Part shown: in pieces, positions 34,719 to 43,871 of the stretch
Numbering within the stretch: position 1 is the first letter of the stretch
Layout of the letters: every line of letters starts with the position of its first letter
Origin: Cryobacterium sp. Y11
GTDB lineage: Bacteria > Actinomycetota > Actinomycetes > Actinomycetales > Microbacteriaceae
Reading direction: 5' to 3'
DNA: 64,000 nucleotides
Assembly: GCF_002929535.1 (NCBI RefSeq)
Contig: NZ_PJJO01000058.1
Coordinates: 1 to 64,000 of the forward strand
Translations under genes and position numbers: made by a program
Notes under the pieces: generated by a model
What the model was told of the DNA's origin: nothing
What the model saw: the letters and a program-made list of their open reading frames with translations, nothing else
The model's database searches: none

Positions 34719-34761
34719 GGCGGCGAGGCGGGCCGCGGCGACCGCGCGCGGCTGCCGGGGT

Positions 34762-34824
34762 TCGCGAGAGCGGGAAGAACGTTGCTTCAGCACCCGTGAA
34801 GCAACATTCTTCCCGCTCTCGCGA
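34762..34824. repeat. very long intergenic palindrome, 27-bp arms
   Basis: Positions 34762-34788 (TCGCGAGAGCGGGAAGAA at the outer end) pair with 34798-34824 at 26 of 27 positions, the one mismatch being C34780 with A34806. The loop has 9 bases. No T-run follows on either strand. Confidence 0.9.
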
Positions 34825-34941
34825 GATGTAGGGACGGTTAATCGAGGCCGGGCATTGAGTTATGCACAGATTTGTTGGAGGGAGTTGGCTCCAACGTGGT
34901 GCTTGCTACTTTGTACGGCACACAGATGCCGGGAGGCCCAG

Positions 34942-35788
34942 ATGACCATCGACTCGCCCCAGAACCACCCGCAGGCCGCAGGCCTCCTCGAACGCGGCCC
35001 AGTGCCGAACACGCCAAACCCGCCGCAGCGTCGCGGTGGCATTGTTCTCGCGGCACTCACCGTGGGCATCGGCGCCTTCGTCACCGGCTGGATTCCGATT
35101 CTGGGGCTGCTGCTGGGTATCGCCGGCATCCTTCTCGGGATACTGGCCATTCGCACGCCGGGTGGCAAGTCGTTCGGCCTCGCGGGCCTGATCGGTTCGA
35201 GCCTGGCGGTGCTCACCAATATGCTCGTGACCATGGTGATTGTCGTCGGTCTGGTGAGCTCGGGAATTGGCACGGCGATCCTGGCCAAGGGCCAACCCGT
35301 TGTCACCCCCCTGATACTCCTTCACTGGGCCCGGCGACTACACCAATTCTCTGGGGAACACGCGAAGTTGCATCACGGCGCCGGAACTGCTGGGCGAACG
35401 CGACGCTGACGGTGCCATCTACGATACGGGGATGGGCAACGTTTTAGGTAGCGTCATGGTGACACCGGACGCGTTGACTATCACCGACTCACGGACGCGG
35501 AACGGCAGCCTCGACGACGTGGTCGAGTTTCTGAATGAGACCTATTTTGCCGGCGAGGTCACCCGCCCGAAAGAGGCCGTCAGCCTTGACGGCGTCGACG
35601 CCAACCTCACGCGCCTGATCAGCACCGACGAAAACATCCGGACCAAGGCCTTTCTCACTGTCCTCGCGCCGAAGCACTACGTCGTCGCCGGGGACCCAGT
35701 GAAGTTCTTCCTGATCTCCTTCGTTATTCCCGAGGACAACGGCGAGGAGATCATCGCCGCCGTGATCGATTCCTGGCGCTGGCTCTAG
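34942..35788 (+). pseudogene. DUF4190-like membrane protein gene, apparently frameshifted
   Basis: The first frame, from ATG at 34942, encodes a short proline-rich N-terminus and two to three helices (IVLAALTVGIGAFVTGWIPI; GLLLGIAGILLGILAIRTPG; LTNMLVTMVIVVGLVSSGIG). It then degenerates into unlike sequence and stops at 35409. A second frame, open from about 35315 to 35788, carries a plausible extracellular domain (TGPGDYTNSLGNTRSCITAP ... KHYVVAGDPVKFFLISFVIP) but no own ribosome site. Joining the two near 35315-35330 would give one anchored protein of about 280 residues. A genuine mutation or a base-call error are both possible. Confidence 0.6.
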
Positions 35789-35818
35789 TTCGCGAAAAGA
35801 GGCGGGGCGAGGCGCAGG

Positions 35819-37051
35819 CTACCCGAAGGCCTCGACGATGGGGCGAAACTTCATTTTGGTTTCGGCCAGCTCGCGGTCGGGGTCGGAGCCGGGCACGATG
35901 CCGCAGCCAGCGTAGGCCGTGATGCCGCCTTCGGGGGCGACCTGCGCGCAGCGCAGGGCGATCGCCCACTCGCCGTCGCCGTCGGCGCCGACCCAGCCGA
36001 CCGGGCCGGCATAGCGGCCACGGTCGAAGGGCTCCAGCTCGCGAATGAGGTTCAACGCATCACGAGTCGGGGTGCCGGCGACAGCGGCCGTTGGATGCAG
36101 CGCCGCGATGAGGTCGAGCGACGTCGATCCGTCGCTCAGGGTGCCCTCGAGGTCGGTCGCAAGGTGCCAGAGGTTGGGCAGCTTGACCGTGAACGGAATC
36201 TCGCTCGTGGCGAGCGTCGACGTGTGCGGGCGCAACGACTTCAGCACGCTCTGTACGGCGAACTCGTGCTCGTCGCCGTCCTTGGCCGAGGTAGCCAGGG
36301 TGAGGGCAGCTTCGCGGTCGGTGTCGGCATCCGCTCCGCGCGAGATGGTGCCGGCCAGCACCCGAGCGTTGACCGAACCGTGGTCGGCGCGAATGAGGGT
36401 TTCCGGGCTTGACCCGATGAGGCCGTCGACGGCGTAGGTCCAGCAGTCCGGGTAGCCAAGCGCGAGTTTGCTGATGGCGCGGCGCAGGTCGGACTCGGCC
36501 GGCACCCGCCCGACCAGGTCGCGGGCCAGCACCACCTTGTTGACCCGTCCAGACCGAATGTTCTCAACGCCGGAGCTGACCGCGCTGCGAAAGTCTTCCG
36601 GGGGCAATGCGCCGGGCAGCAGGGTGATGCGGTACTCGTCGCCGAGCGGATGCAGCACGAGCGGGTTCTCGGGGGCCGTCTCGCCGGTCGCCCAGATGCG
36701 GGTCACCCAGCACTGGCCGCCGAAGCGGCCGACGATGATCTCGGGCACGATCAGCACGCTGGTCTGGGCGGACGACTCATCGAAGGTGAACGCTCCAAGG
36801 GCCAGAAGCCCGGTGCCGGTGCGGGCCAGCGGGTCGGTCACGGTGGCCAAGGCGACGACCTGTTTCCAGGCGGCCGCGGCATCCGTCATGCGGGTGGGGC
36901 CGGAAAACTCGAGTCGAAGAGCGCAGCCGATGCCTGCCAGGCCCTGGTTGCGACGCATCCAGAGCAGGGGCGCGCGGTCGTCAAGCAGCAGGATCAGTTG
37001 GCGGATATCGGCTATCGGGGAGGTTTCGACCGTCAAGGCCTGCACATTCAC
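35819..37051 (-). CDS. menF: isochorismate synthase
   Basis: 410-residue chorismate-binding enzyme converting chorismate to isochorismate for MenD. The conserved core is visible: GRVNKVVLARDLVGRVPAES, SSPETLIRADHGSVNARVLA, AGTISRGADADTD, and RGRYAGPVGWVGADGDGEWA followed by AGCGIVPGSDPDRELAETKM. GTG start at 37051. It is divergent from menG, with 78 bases between starts. Confidence 0.92.
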   Translation of the reverse strand: MNVQALTVETSPIADIRQLILLLDDRAPLLWMRRNQGLAGIGCALRLEFSGPTRMTDAAAAWKQVVALATVTDPLARTGTGLLALGAFTFDESSAQTSVLIVPEIIVGRFGGQCWVTRIWATGETAPENPLVLHPLGDEYRITLLPGALPPEDFRSAVSSGVENIRSGRVNKVVLARDLVGRVPAESDLRRAISKLALGYPDCWTYAVDGLIGSSPETLIRADHGSVNARVLAGTISRGADADTDREAALTLATSAKDGDEHEFAVQSVLKSLRPHTSTLATSEIPFTVKLPNLWHLATDLEGTLSDGSTSLDLIAALHPTAAVAGTPTRDALNLIRELEPFDRGRYAGPVGWVGADGDGEWAIALRCAQVAPEGGITAYAGCGIVPGSDPDRELAETKMKFRPIVEAFG

Positions 37052-37129
37052 TTCTGTAGCCTACGCCCGCGCCGCTCGGCCCCGGCAACCGTGCAGTTTC
37101 GGGCACTCTTCGCGACCTAGAATAGGGGG

Positions 37130-37831
37130 GTGAATAGAGCAGACCTGAACAAACGGCCCGCGCAGGTGGCTGCCATGTTCGACGAGGTCGCCGCCCACTA
37201 TGACCGCACGAATGCGCTGCTGTCGGTCGGCAACGCGTCGCTCTGGCGCCTTGCGACCACCAAGGCCGTCAACCCCGAGGCTGGTGAACGCATTCTGGAC
37301 ATCGCAGCGGGCACCGGCACCTCCAGCGCAGCCCTCGCACACAGCGGAGCCCACGTCGTCGCCGCCGACTTTTCGGCCGGCATGATCGAGGTCGGCCAAA
37401 CTCGCCACGCCCACAACGCGAACATTGAATTCGTGCAGGCCGACGCCATGGCTCTTCCCTTTAAAGACAACGAATTCGACGCCGTCACCATCTCATTCGG
37501 GCTGCGCAACGTCGCCCTGCCGAAAAAGGCGCTCGCCGAGTTCTACCGGGTGACTAAGCCCGGCGGCCGCGTCGTGATCTGTGAGTTCTCGACGCCGCCG
37601 CTCACGCTCGTGCGCCAGAGCTACTTCGCCTACCTCAACCACGTCATGCCGCGGGTTGTGCGGCTCGCGTCGTCGAACGCCGCAGCCTACGACTACCTCG
37701 GCGAATCCGTCGCGGCCTGGCCGACCCAGCCAGTCTTAAGCGGATGGCTGCGCTCGGCCGGCTACTCGCACGTCGCCTACCGCAATCTCACTCTGGGTAT
37801 CGTTGCCCTGCACCGCGGCACCAAGTCCTGA
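37130..37831 (+). CDS. menG: demethylmenaquinone methyltransferase
   Basis: 233-residue SAM-dependent methyltransferase for the last step of menaquinone synthesis. SAM motif I is ILDIAAGTGTSSAALA, and UbiE signatures are VAAHYDRTNALLSVGNASLW and FGLRNVALPKKALAEFYRV. GTG start at 37130. The polyprenyl synthase gene follows 22 bases later on the same strand. Confidence 0.93.
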   Translation: MNRADLNKRPAQVAAMFDEVAAHYDRTNALLSVGNASLWRLATTKAVNPEAGERILDIAAGTGTSSAALAHSGAHVVAADFSAGMIEVGQTRHAHNANIEFVQADAMALPFKDNEFDAVTISFGLRNVALPKKALAEFYRVTKPGGRVVICEFSTPPLTLVRQSYFAYLNHVMPRVVRLASSNAAAYDYLGESVAAWPTQPVLSGWLRSAGYSHVAYRNLTLGIVALHRGTKS

Positions 37832-37853
37832 TCAACTCGATAGGCTGAACCAC

Positions 37854-38924
37854 GTGAAATCCAGAGCCCCCGTGATCCGACGCAGCGCGTCGGTGGCGAG
37901 CCAGGTGGGCCTTGCCGATCGTATTTTCTCGACCTCCGCCGATCGCGGCCTGGCCGCGAACATTGATGCCGGCATCGAACAGGTCGAAGCTACGCTGCTC
38001 GCCGAACTGGTTTACGCCAACGAAATTGCCACCGTCACGAGCCGGTATCTGCTCAACGCCGGGGGCAAGCGGGTGCGTCCGATGCTGGCACTGCTCACCG
38101 CGCACCTCGGCAACGGCACCGTGCCCGACGTGATCACCGCGGCGACCGCCATCGAGCTGACCCACCTCGCCTCGCTCTATCACGACGACGTGATGGACGA
38201 CGCAGACAAGCGTCGTGGTGTTCCGAGCGCGCAGACCGTCTGGGGCAACTCGATCGCCATCCTCACCGGCGACCTGCTGTTTGCCCGCGCCAGCCAGCTG
38301 ATGGCCCGGCTCGGGGAGCGCGCTATCAAGCTGCAGGCGACCACTTTCGAGCGCCTCGTGCTGGGCCAGTTTCAGGAGACGGTCGGCCCGCGCGAGGGCG
38401 ACGACCCGGTCGAGCACTACATTCAGGTGCTCGCCGGCAAGACCGGTTCGCTCATCGCGGCCGCCGCGCAGGGTGGCGTGGTGTTTTCCAACGCTCCGGC
38501 TGAGTTCGAGCAGCCCGTTGTGGACTTCGGCGAGAAGATTGGCGTGGCTTTTCAGCTGATCGACGATGTGCTCGATTTGTCGCCGCAGCCGCGGGAGACG
38601 GGCAAGGTGCCGGGAACGGACTTGCGGGCGGGCGTCGTGACGCTTCCGCTGCTTCGGCTGCGGGAACGCGCCGTCAGCGATGGGGCATCCGCTGATCTGC
38701 TGCAACGGCTCGAACGCGACGTGATGAGTGCCAACGTCGAGTCGACCGAGGCCGCCGATGCGGCGATCACCGCGCTGCGGGAGCACCCCGTCACCGCTGA
38801 AACTCTCGCGGAGGCGCACGGCTGGGCCCGCGACGCGGTCGCCGCCCTCGCTCCGTTGCCGAACGGTTCGGTTAAAAAAGCCCTCACCCGATTCGCCGAG
38901 TCCATCGTCGAGCGCTCCAGCTAG
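37854..38924 (+). CDS. long-chain polyprenyl diphosphate synthase
   Basis: 356-residue trans-prenyltransferase making the side chain used by MenA. The first Asp-rich motif is LYHDDVMDDADKRRG and the second is FQLIDDVLDLSPQPRET. The KRVRPML substrate segment is also present. The residues ahead of the first Asp motif (THLASL) lack bulky aromatics, consistent with a long product, but chain length is not certain. GTG at 37854 is chosen over an overlapping longer frame. It corresponds to the GrcC position in mycobacteria. Confidence 0.9.
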   Translation: MKSRAPVIRRSASVASQVGLADRIFSTSADRGLAANIDAGIEQVEATLLAELVYANEIATVTSRYLLNAGGKRVRPMLALLTAHLGNGTVPDVITAATAIELTHLASLYHDDVMDDADKRRGVPSAQTVWGNSIAILTGDLLFARASQLMARLGERAIKLQATTFERLVLGQFQETVGPREGDDPVEHYIQVLAGKTGSLIAAAAQGGVVFSNAPAEFEQPVVDFGEKIGVAFQLIDDVLDLSPQPRETGKVPGTDLRAGVVTLPLLRLRERAVSDGASADLLQRLERDVMSANVESTEAADAAITALREHPVTAETLAEAHGWARDAVAALAPLPNGSVKKALTRFAESIVERSS

Positions 38925-38971
38925 AGCGTGTTGGGGTTTGCCCCGACTGCTCGCGCAGTAAGGAATCTTCC

Positions 38972-40354
38972 GTGACCAAATTGAGACTCGCCATCGTCGG
39001 CGCAGGACCGGCTGGAATTTATGCTGCCGATATTCTGCTTAAGGCTGAGCGCAACTTTGAGGTCTCGATCGACCTGTTTGACCACCTGCCAGCGCCGTAT
39101 GGCCTGGTGCGCTACGGCGTCGCCCCCGATCATCCGCGCATCAAGGGCATCGTCACCGCACTGCGCGGCGTGCTTGACAGTGGCGACATTCGCGTGTTCG
39201 GTAACGTGCGGTTCGGTGTGGACGTCACCCTCGACGACCTTAAGAAGCACTACAACGCGGTCATTTTCGCGACCGGCGCGGTTCAGGACGCCGATCTGAA
39301 CATTCCGGGCGCCTCGCTTAAGGGCTCGTACGGCGCCGCCGAGTTCGTGAGCTGGTTTGACGGCCACCCCGACGTGCCGCGCACCTGGCCGCTTGAGGCG
39401 CGCGAGATCGCCGTGATTGGTAACGGCAACGTGGCGCTCGACGTGTCCCGCATGCTGATCAAGCACGCCGACGACCTGCTTCCGACCGAGATTCCCGGCA
39501 ACGTGTACGACGGGTTGAAGGCGTCACCGGTGACCGACGTGCACATTTTTGGGCGCCGCGGGCCGACATCCGTTAAATTCACACCGCTCGAGCTGCGCGA
39601 GGTTGGCGAGCTGAACGATGTGGACATGATCGTCTATGACGAGGACTTCGACTATGACGAGGCCGCCACGGATGCCGTCGCAAGCAACAAACAGGTTTTC
39701 GTGATCGACAAGACGCTGAATGCCTGGCGTGCCCGCGAAACCGGCACGGCCAGCCGCCGCCTGCACCTGCATTTCTTCGCTAAGCCGGTCGAGATCGTCG
39801 ATGACGGCACCGGACGGGTGACCGCTTTTCGTTGGGAACGTACGGCAACGGATGCCGCCGGCGGCGTCGTTGGCACCGGCGAAATTCGCGAGATCCCGGT
39901 TCAGGCCGTGTACCGGGCGGTGGGCTATTTCGGGTCGGAGCTGCCCGACGTGCCGTTCGATAAGAAGCGCGGCGTCATTCCCAACCGCGAGGGGCAGGTA
40001 CTGCGCCGCGACCCATCGGCAGGCACTGGCGGGCTGTTCAACCAGCAGATGTACGGCGTCTACGCGTGCGGCTGGATCAAACGCGGGCCGGTCGGCCTGA
40101 TCGGCCACACCAAGAGCGACGCGATGGAAACCATCAAACACGTGATCAACGACACTGGCAACTGGTGGCGGCCGGAGTCTCCGTCGGAGGAGAGCATCGT
40201 GGCGCTGCTGGACGCGCGCGGCGTGCGCTACACCGGACTTGACGGCTGGCATAACCTCGACCAGCACGAGCTCGCGCTCGGCGAGGCTGTTGGCCGCACC
40301 CGCATCAAGGTCGTCGACCGCGACGAAATGGTGGCGGTCTCCCGCGCGGAGTAG
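38972..40354 (+). CDS. FAD-dependent ferredoxin-NADP reductase, FprA/adrenodoxin reductase type
   Basis: 460-residue flavoprotein transferring electrons between NADPH and ferredoxin. The FAD dinucleotide motif is LAIVGAGPAGIYAADILL, the NADP motif is AVIGNGNVALDVSRML, and the C-terminal FAD contact is GVYACGWIKRGPVGLIGHTK. Length and domain order match mycobacterial FprA. GTG start at 38972. No ferredoxin or P450 gene is nearby. Confidence 0.92.
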   Translation: MTKLRLAIVGAGPAGIYAADILLKAERNFEVSIDLFDHLPAPYGLVRYGVAPDHPRIKGIVTALRGVLDSGDIRVFGNVRFGVDVTLDDLKKHYNAVIFATGAVQDADLNIPGASLKGSYGAAEFVSWFDGHPDVPRTWPLEAREIAVIGNGNVALDVSRMLIKHADDLLPTEIPGNVYDGLKASPVTDVHIFGRRGPTSVKFTPLELREVGELNDVDMIVYDEDFDYDEAATDAVASNKQVFVIDKTLNAWRARETGTASRRLHLHFFAKPVEIVDDGTGRVTAFRWERTATDAAGGVVGTGEIREIPVQAVYRAVGYFGSELPDVPFDKKRGVIPNREGQVLRRDPSAGTGGLFNQQMYGVYACGWIKRGPVGLIGHTKSDAMETIKHVINDTGNWWRPESPSEESIVALLDARGVRYTGLDGWHNLDQHELALGEAVGRTRIKVVDRDEMVAVSRAE

Positions 40355-40709
40355 CCCCGCGCCCCGTCCCGGAGGTGGGTTGGGTCGAGTCTACGCGGGT
40401 CTCGGCAGGCTCGACCAACGGGATGGGTGCGTCTCGGGGACGGGTCGCGTCGTGCCGGGCGTGACCACTGTTTCGGCCAGTCACCAGCGCGGGAGCTGCG
40501 CCAGTACGCGGGAGTTATGGCCGGACCAGAACTCCCGCGTTACACGTTACGCGGGAGCTGCGCCAGTACGCGCGAGTTGGGTCTCCCGCGCAGCGGCGCA
40601 GCTCCCGCGCACCGCGAACCGGACTCGGGACGCCCCATTCCGGAGTCGAGTCTGCCGAGACCAGCGTGAGGCTTAACGCAACGTTGCCTAGGCGATGCGG
40701 GGCCCGCGG
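40355..40709. repeat. 355-base convergent gap filled by nested direct and inverted repeats
   Basis: A 22-bp direct repeat (GCGGGAGCTGCGCCAGTACG plus CG) occurs at 40489-40510 and 40551-40572. An 11-bp inverted pair ACGCGGGAGTT/AACTCCCGCGT lies at 40506-40516 and 40530-40540. A 14-bp pair GCGGGAGCTGCGCC/GGCGCAGCTCCCGC lies at 40551-40564 and 40595-40608. The whole can fold into two adjoining hairpins between the convergent reductase and YajQ genes. The first 120 bases show nothing. Confidence 0.75.
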
Positions 40710-41198
40710 CTAGCGGAAGTTTGTGAACTGCAGGGCCACGTCGAGGTCCTTGCCCTTGAGCAGGGCCATCACGGCCTGCAGGTCGTCACGGCTCTTCGAG
40801 CTGACTCGCAGTTCGTCGCCCTGAATCTGGCTCTTGACGCCCTTGGGGCCCTCGTCGCGAATGATCTTGCCGATCTTCTTCGCATTTTCCTGGTCGATCC
40901 CAGCCTTCATCGACGTTTCGATGCGGTATTCCTTGCCGGAAGCGAACGGCTCGCCCGCGTCGAGGCTGCGCAGTGAGATGCCGCGCTTGATCAGCTTGGC
41001 CTCGAACACCTCGAGGATGGCTTTGACGCGCTCCTCGGTGTTGGCCTTCATGAGCACCTTCTCACCGCTCATCGCGATCGAGGCTCCCACATTTTTGAAG
41101 TCGTAGCGCTGGGCGACTTCTTTGTGCGCCTGGTTGAGGGCGTTGTCGACCTCCATCGGGTCGACCTTGCTAACGATGTCGAACGTTGAATCTGCCAT
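40710..41198 (-). CDS. yajQ: YajQ-family nucleotide-binding protein
   Basis: 162-residue protein with two tandem ferredoxin-like folds. It opens [20 protein letters not shown], a near-universal YajQ start, followed by [20 protein letters not shown] and the C-terminal FTNFR. Relatives bind cyclic-di-GMP in some proteobacteria; whether that holds in actinobacteria is not known. The M. tuberculosis counterpart is Rv0566c. Confidence 0.93.
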   Translation of the reverse strand: MADSTFDIVSKVDPMEVDNALNQAHKEVAQRYDFKNVGASIAMSGEKVLMKANTEERVKAILEVFEAKLIKRGISLRSLDAGEPFASGKEYRIETSMKAGIDQENAKKIGKIIRDEGPKGVKSQIQGDELRVSSKSRDDLQAVMALLKGKDLDVALQFTNFR

Positions 41199-41220
41199 TC
41201 CCCCATGGTATCCGAACCCC

Positions 41221-41288
41221 GAGAGCGCAAAAAGTACCCGATTGGACCCTTCAATCAGACACCCGTCCTCGTCAACGCGTGCGCTCTC
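41221..41288. repeat. degraded copy of the GAGAGCGCAAAAAGT palindrome
   Basis: The left part, GAGAGCGCAAAAAGTACCCG, matches the left arm of the palindrome at 49014 at 19 of 20 positions. Only the outer 9 bases of the right arm (TGCGCTCTC, 41280-41288) still pair with it. A small inner hairpin GATTG/CAATC sits at 41240-41256. It lies just outside the YajQ start. Confidence 0.75.
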
Positions 41289-41489
41289 ACGTGACTGATC
41301 GGACGCCGAGTCGGCTTCCAGCGGACTTCGGCTTCGACCAGCGCGACCTCGGCTTCGCGCCCCGCCCGCCGGGTAGCGGATGCGCCTGATCGGCGACTCG
41401 GCATCCGCTGATTTCTCGGTGAGGCGTTTCGTCTTGTATTGTTAACCTCGCGTCTCCGGTCAAGTGATTACACCTGGTCGGGAGCGCCT

Positions 41490-41574
41490 GGCGAGTTACC
41501 CAAGCGGCCAAAGGGATCTGACTGTAAATCAGACGGCGTAGCCTTCGTGAGTTCGAACCTCGCACTCGCCACCA
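41490..41574 (+). tRNA. tRNA-Tyr(GTA)
   Basis: 85-base class II tRNA. The acceptor GGCGAGT pairs with ACTCGCC, the anticodon loop CTGTAAA gives GTA, the variable arm is long, and the T loop is GTTCGAAC. The 3' CCA is encoded. A possible -10 (TATTGT, 41437-41442) lies upstream without a clear -35. Confidence 0.95.
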
Positions 41575-41588
41575 GCAGTTCAGTACAA

Positions 41589-41628
41589 AACCACATCAAG
41601 CAGGCCCTCGGGCCTGCTTGATGTGGTT
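41589..41628 (+). terminator. intrinsic terminator after tRNA-Tyr
   Basis: A perfect 19-bp stem, AACCACATCAAGCAGGCCC with its complement at 41610-41628, has a minimal loop, 14 bases after the tRNA. The 3' flank is AAGACGG, so termination relies on stem strength. Confidence 0.75.
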
Positions 41629-41654
41629 AAGACGGCTACCTGTAGCGTGGTGGC

Positions 41655-42482
41655 ATGACACATCCCGCCCCGACCGAGCTGCTCGACCTCGCGCGCACCA
41701 TCGCCCTGACGGCTGGCGCGCTTGCCCACCGGCGCCGCGCCGAGGGGGTCACGATCGCCGCCTCCAAGTCGTCACCGGAAGACATCGTCACCGCGGCCGA
41801 CCGCGAGGTTGAACTGCTCATTCGCGGCCTGCTCGCCGACGCGCGGCCGAACGACGGGTTCTACGGCGAAGAATCCGAAGCCACCGGCGGCACGAGCGGG
41901 CTCACCTGGGTGGTTGACCCCATCGACGGAACCGTCAACTATCTCTACGGCATTCCGTTCTACGCCGTTAGCATCGCCGTCGTGCAGGGGGAGCCAGACC
42001 CGGCCAGCTGGAACACCCTGGCCGGCGCCGTCGTCAACCCGGCCCTCGGCGAGGTGTTCACCGCGTCGAAGGGTTCGGGGGCCTGGCTCGGCGATCAGCG
42101 CCTGCACGTGAATCAAGACGTCCCGCTCTCGCTCGCCCTGGCCGGCACCGGCTTTAGCTATGAGGCGAACCGGCGGGTGTGGCAGGCGAACGTCGTTGGC
42201 GGTCTCATCGGCCAGGTGCGGGACATCCGTCGGATCGGTTCGGCCGCGCTCGACCTATGCTCGGTCGCTTGCGGTCGCCTTGACATCTTTTTTGAGCGCG
42301 GGTTGAACCCGTGGGACCACGCAGCGGGCGCGCTGATCGCCCGTGAGGCTGGCGCCCGGGTCGGTGCTCTGCAAGCGGATGCCGAGGGTCGCGACCTGCT
42401 GATTGCCGCAGCTCCCAGCCTCTACACGCAGTTCGAGCCGGTACTGTCCGCACTATTTGAGCGCTTTCCGCTCGCTGAGTGA
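41655..42482 (+). CDS. inositol monophosphatase-family phosphatase
   Basis: 275-residue Mg-dependent phosphatase. Metal-site motifs are GFYGEESEATG, WVVDPIDGTVNYLYG and, near the C-terminus, GLNPWDHAAGALIARE. Substrate may be inositol-1-phosphate, histidinol phosphate or another sugar phosphate; the sequence does not decide. It stands alone between tRNA-Tyr and the peptidase gene. Confidence 0.88.
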   Translation: MTHPAPTELLDLARTIALTAGALAHRRRAEGVTIAASKSSPEDIVTAADREVELLIRGLLADARPNDGFYGEESEATGGTSGLTWVVDPIDGTVNYLYGIPFYAVSIAVVQGEPDPASWNTLAGAVVNPALGEVFTASKGSGAWLGDQRLHVNQDVPLSLALAGTGFSYEANRRVWQANVVGGLIGQVRDIRRIGSAALDLCSVACGRLDIFFERGLNPWDHAAGALIAREAGARVGALQADAEGRDLLIAAAPSLYTQFEPVLSALFERFPLAE

Positions 42483-42685
42483 GCCGGCGCAGTCAGTCCG
42501 CTGCCTCCCCCGGCCGCGTGTGATCAAGCACGTTTCTTTGGAATTCACAGGGTTGCACGCTATCCTTAATCAATTCGTTATATTGGTCAGTCGTTATCTG
42601 GCGTTGTCCAGTACGAGAATCCACTCCCGTCCGTCTCGCCGAAAGCTGAACTTTGTCACGTCACACTCCATCTAGGGACATCTCC

Positions 42686-43846
42686 GTGCCCGATGAGAGT
42701 GACCGCACCAACTTTTCGCCAGAGGCTCCCGCGGCCCTAACCCGTCGCGAACTACGCCAGCGCGAGCGGGTGGCCTTCACCGCGGCCGCGCCGGTCAGCG
42801 CGGTCGTCGCTGACGTTCGATTGAGCCCCGCCGCCGACCTGATCGTTGCCGCCGACCTGGTCGAGCCCAACCTTGAGCCGGCTGTCGTGATCGAGACCGA
42901 TCGCATCGTTGCAGCCGTTCCGGTCAAGGTCGCGCCGACCACCGACTTTGAGCTGCTGCTGGCTCCCGGCGGTACCCAGTCGATCCCGACTGTCATCCCC
43001 TCCCCGGGTTCCGCCCCGCGCCGGCGGTTGAGGGTGGAGGAAAAGCTCGGCGAATCCTTCGCTCCTGCTCGCAAGTTCGTGCCAGCCGCCGCCGCGCCGC
43101 GCCGCACGCCGTCTGCTCGGCCGCTCGGCCGCAGCATGCGCCGACGGGCCGCCAAAGGCGCGTCCGTGCTCGCGATGTCATTCGTGTTCTTGATGGCTGT
43201 TGCCACGTCGATTCCGGCCGAGGCGCTGCTATCGTCGCAAGACGTGGCGGCATCCGCTCGTGAAGCGCAGCGTGCCACTCCGGTTCAGGCCAGCCAGACC
43301 ATGGACCTAGCCGGCGGCGACACGGTCACCGTTGAACGAGAGGGTTACAAGTCGACCACGATCGCCGAAGTCGCCGCAGCCAGCGGAATCCGCATGGAAG
43401 ATACCTTCACCAACAATCCCAACGGCACCATTCAATGGCCGTTTGCCGTCGGCGTGCACATTGGCGACCAGATCGGCTATCGCAATTGCGCCGGTTGCTC
43501 CGTCAACCACGGCGGTCAGGACTTCAACCCGGGCGTCGGTGCACCGATCCAGGCGGTAGCCGACGGCGTGGTCAGCGTGGCCGAAGACGGTGAGGGCAGC
43601 CTCGGCGTGCATATGATGATCGACCACATGATCAACGGCGAGCTCGTTACCAGCGTCTACGCGCACATGATTCACGGGTCGATGCTCTTCGCAACGGGCG
43701 ACATCGTCAAGGTCGGCCAGGTTATCGGCAAGACCGGCAGCACCGGAATGTCGACCGGACCGCACCTGCACTTTGAGATTCGTCAGGGCGGCATCAGCGG
43801 AACCAAGATCGACCCCCTTGCCTGGCTATACGCCAACACAAACTAG
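42686..43846 (+). CDS. M23-family metallopeptidase with N-terminal membrane anchor
   Basis: 386 residues. A cytoplasmic A/P/R-rich region of about 150 residues is followed by one transmembrane helix (GASVLAMSFVFLMAVATSIP), a linker, then a LytM/M23 domain. Zinc-site motifs are NHGGQDFNPGVG and GPHLHFEIRQGG, both intact, so it is probably active on peptidoglycan cross-bridges. GTG at 42686 follows AGGGAC by 6 bases; a TTG 33 bases upstream is an alternative. The leader (42483-42685) was checked for a cyclic-di-AMP riboswitch and none was convincing. Confidence 0.88.
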   Translation: MPDESDRTNFSPEAPAALTRRELRQRERVAFTAAAPVSAVVADVRLSPAADLIVAADLVEPNLEPAVVIETDRIVAAVPVKVAPTTDFELLLAPGGTQSIPTVIPSPGSAPRRRLRVEEKLGESFAPARKFVPAAAAPRRTPSARPLGRSMRRRAAKGASVLAMSFVFLMAVATSIPAEALLSSQDVAASAREAQRATPVQASQTMDLAGGDTVTVEREGYKSTTIAEVAAASGIRMEDTFTNNPNGTIQWPFAVGVHIGDQIGYRNCAGCSVNHGGQDFNPGVGAPIQAVADGVVSVAEDGEGSLGVHMMIDHMINGELVTSVYAHMIHGSMLFATGDIVKVGQVIGKTGSTGMSTGPHLHFEIRQGGISGTKIDPLAWLYANTN

Positions 43847-43871
43847 CTCGAGGCGGCTGGGTCAGTGCTGC

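Noticed and set aside
32781-34793. Open frame of about 670 codons opposite menD
   Set aside because: It has antisense composition with no recognisable domain; menD on the plus strand has all family motifs.
40355-40709. CRISPR array from the direct repeats in this gap
   Set aside because: Only two direct copies exist, with internal inverted repeats and no cas genes or regular spacers.
42483-42685. Cyclic-di-AMP (ydaO-type) riboswitch ahead of the M23 peptidase
   Set aside because: Such switches often precede cell-wall hydrolases in actinobacteria, but the expected conserved core and pairing could not be found here.
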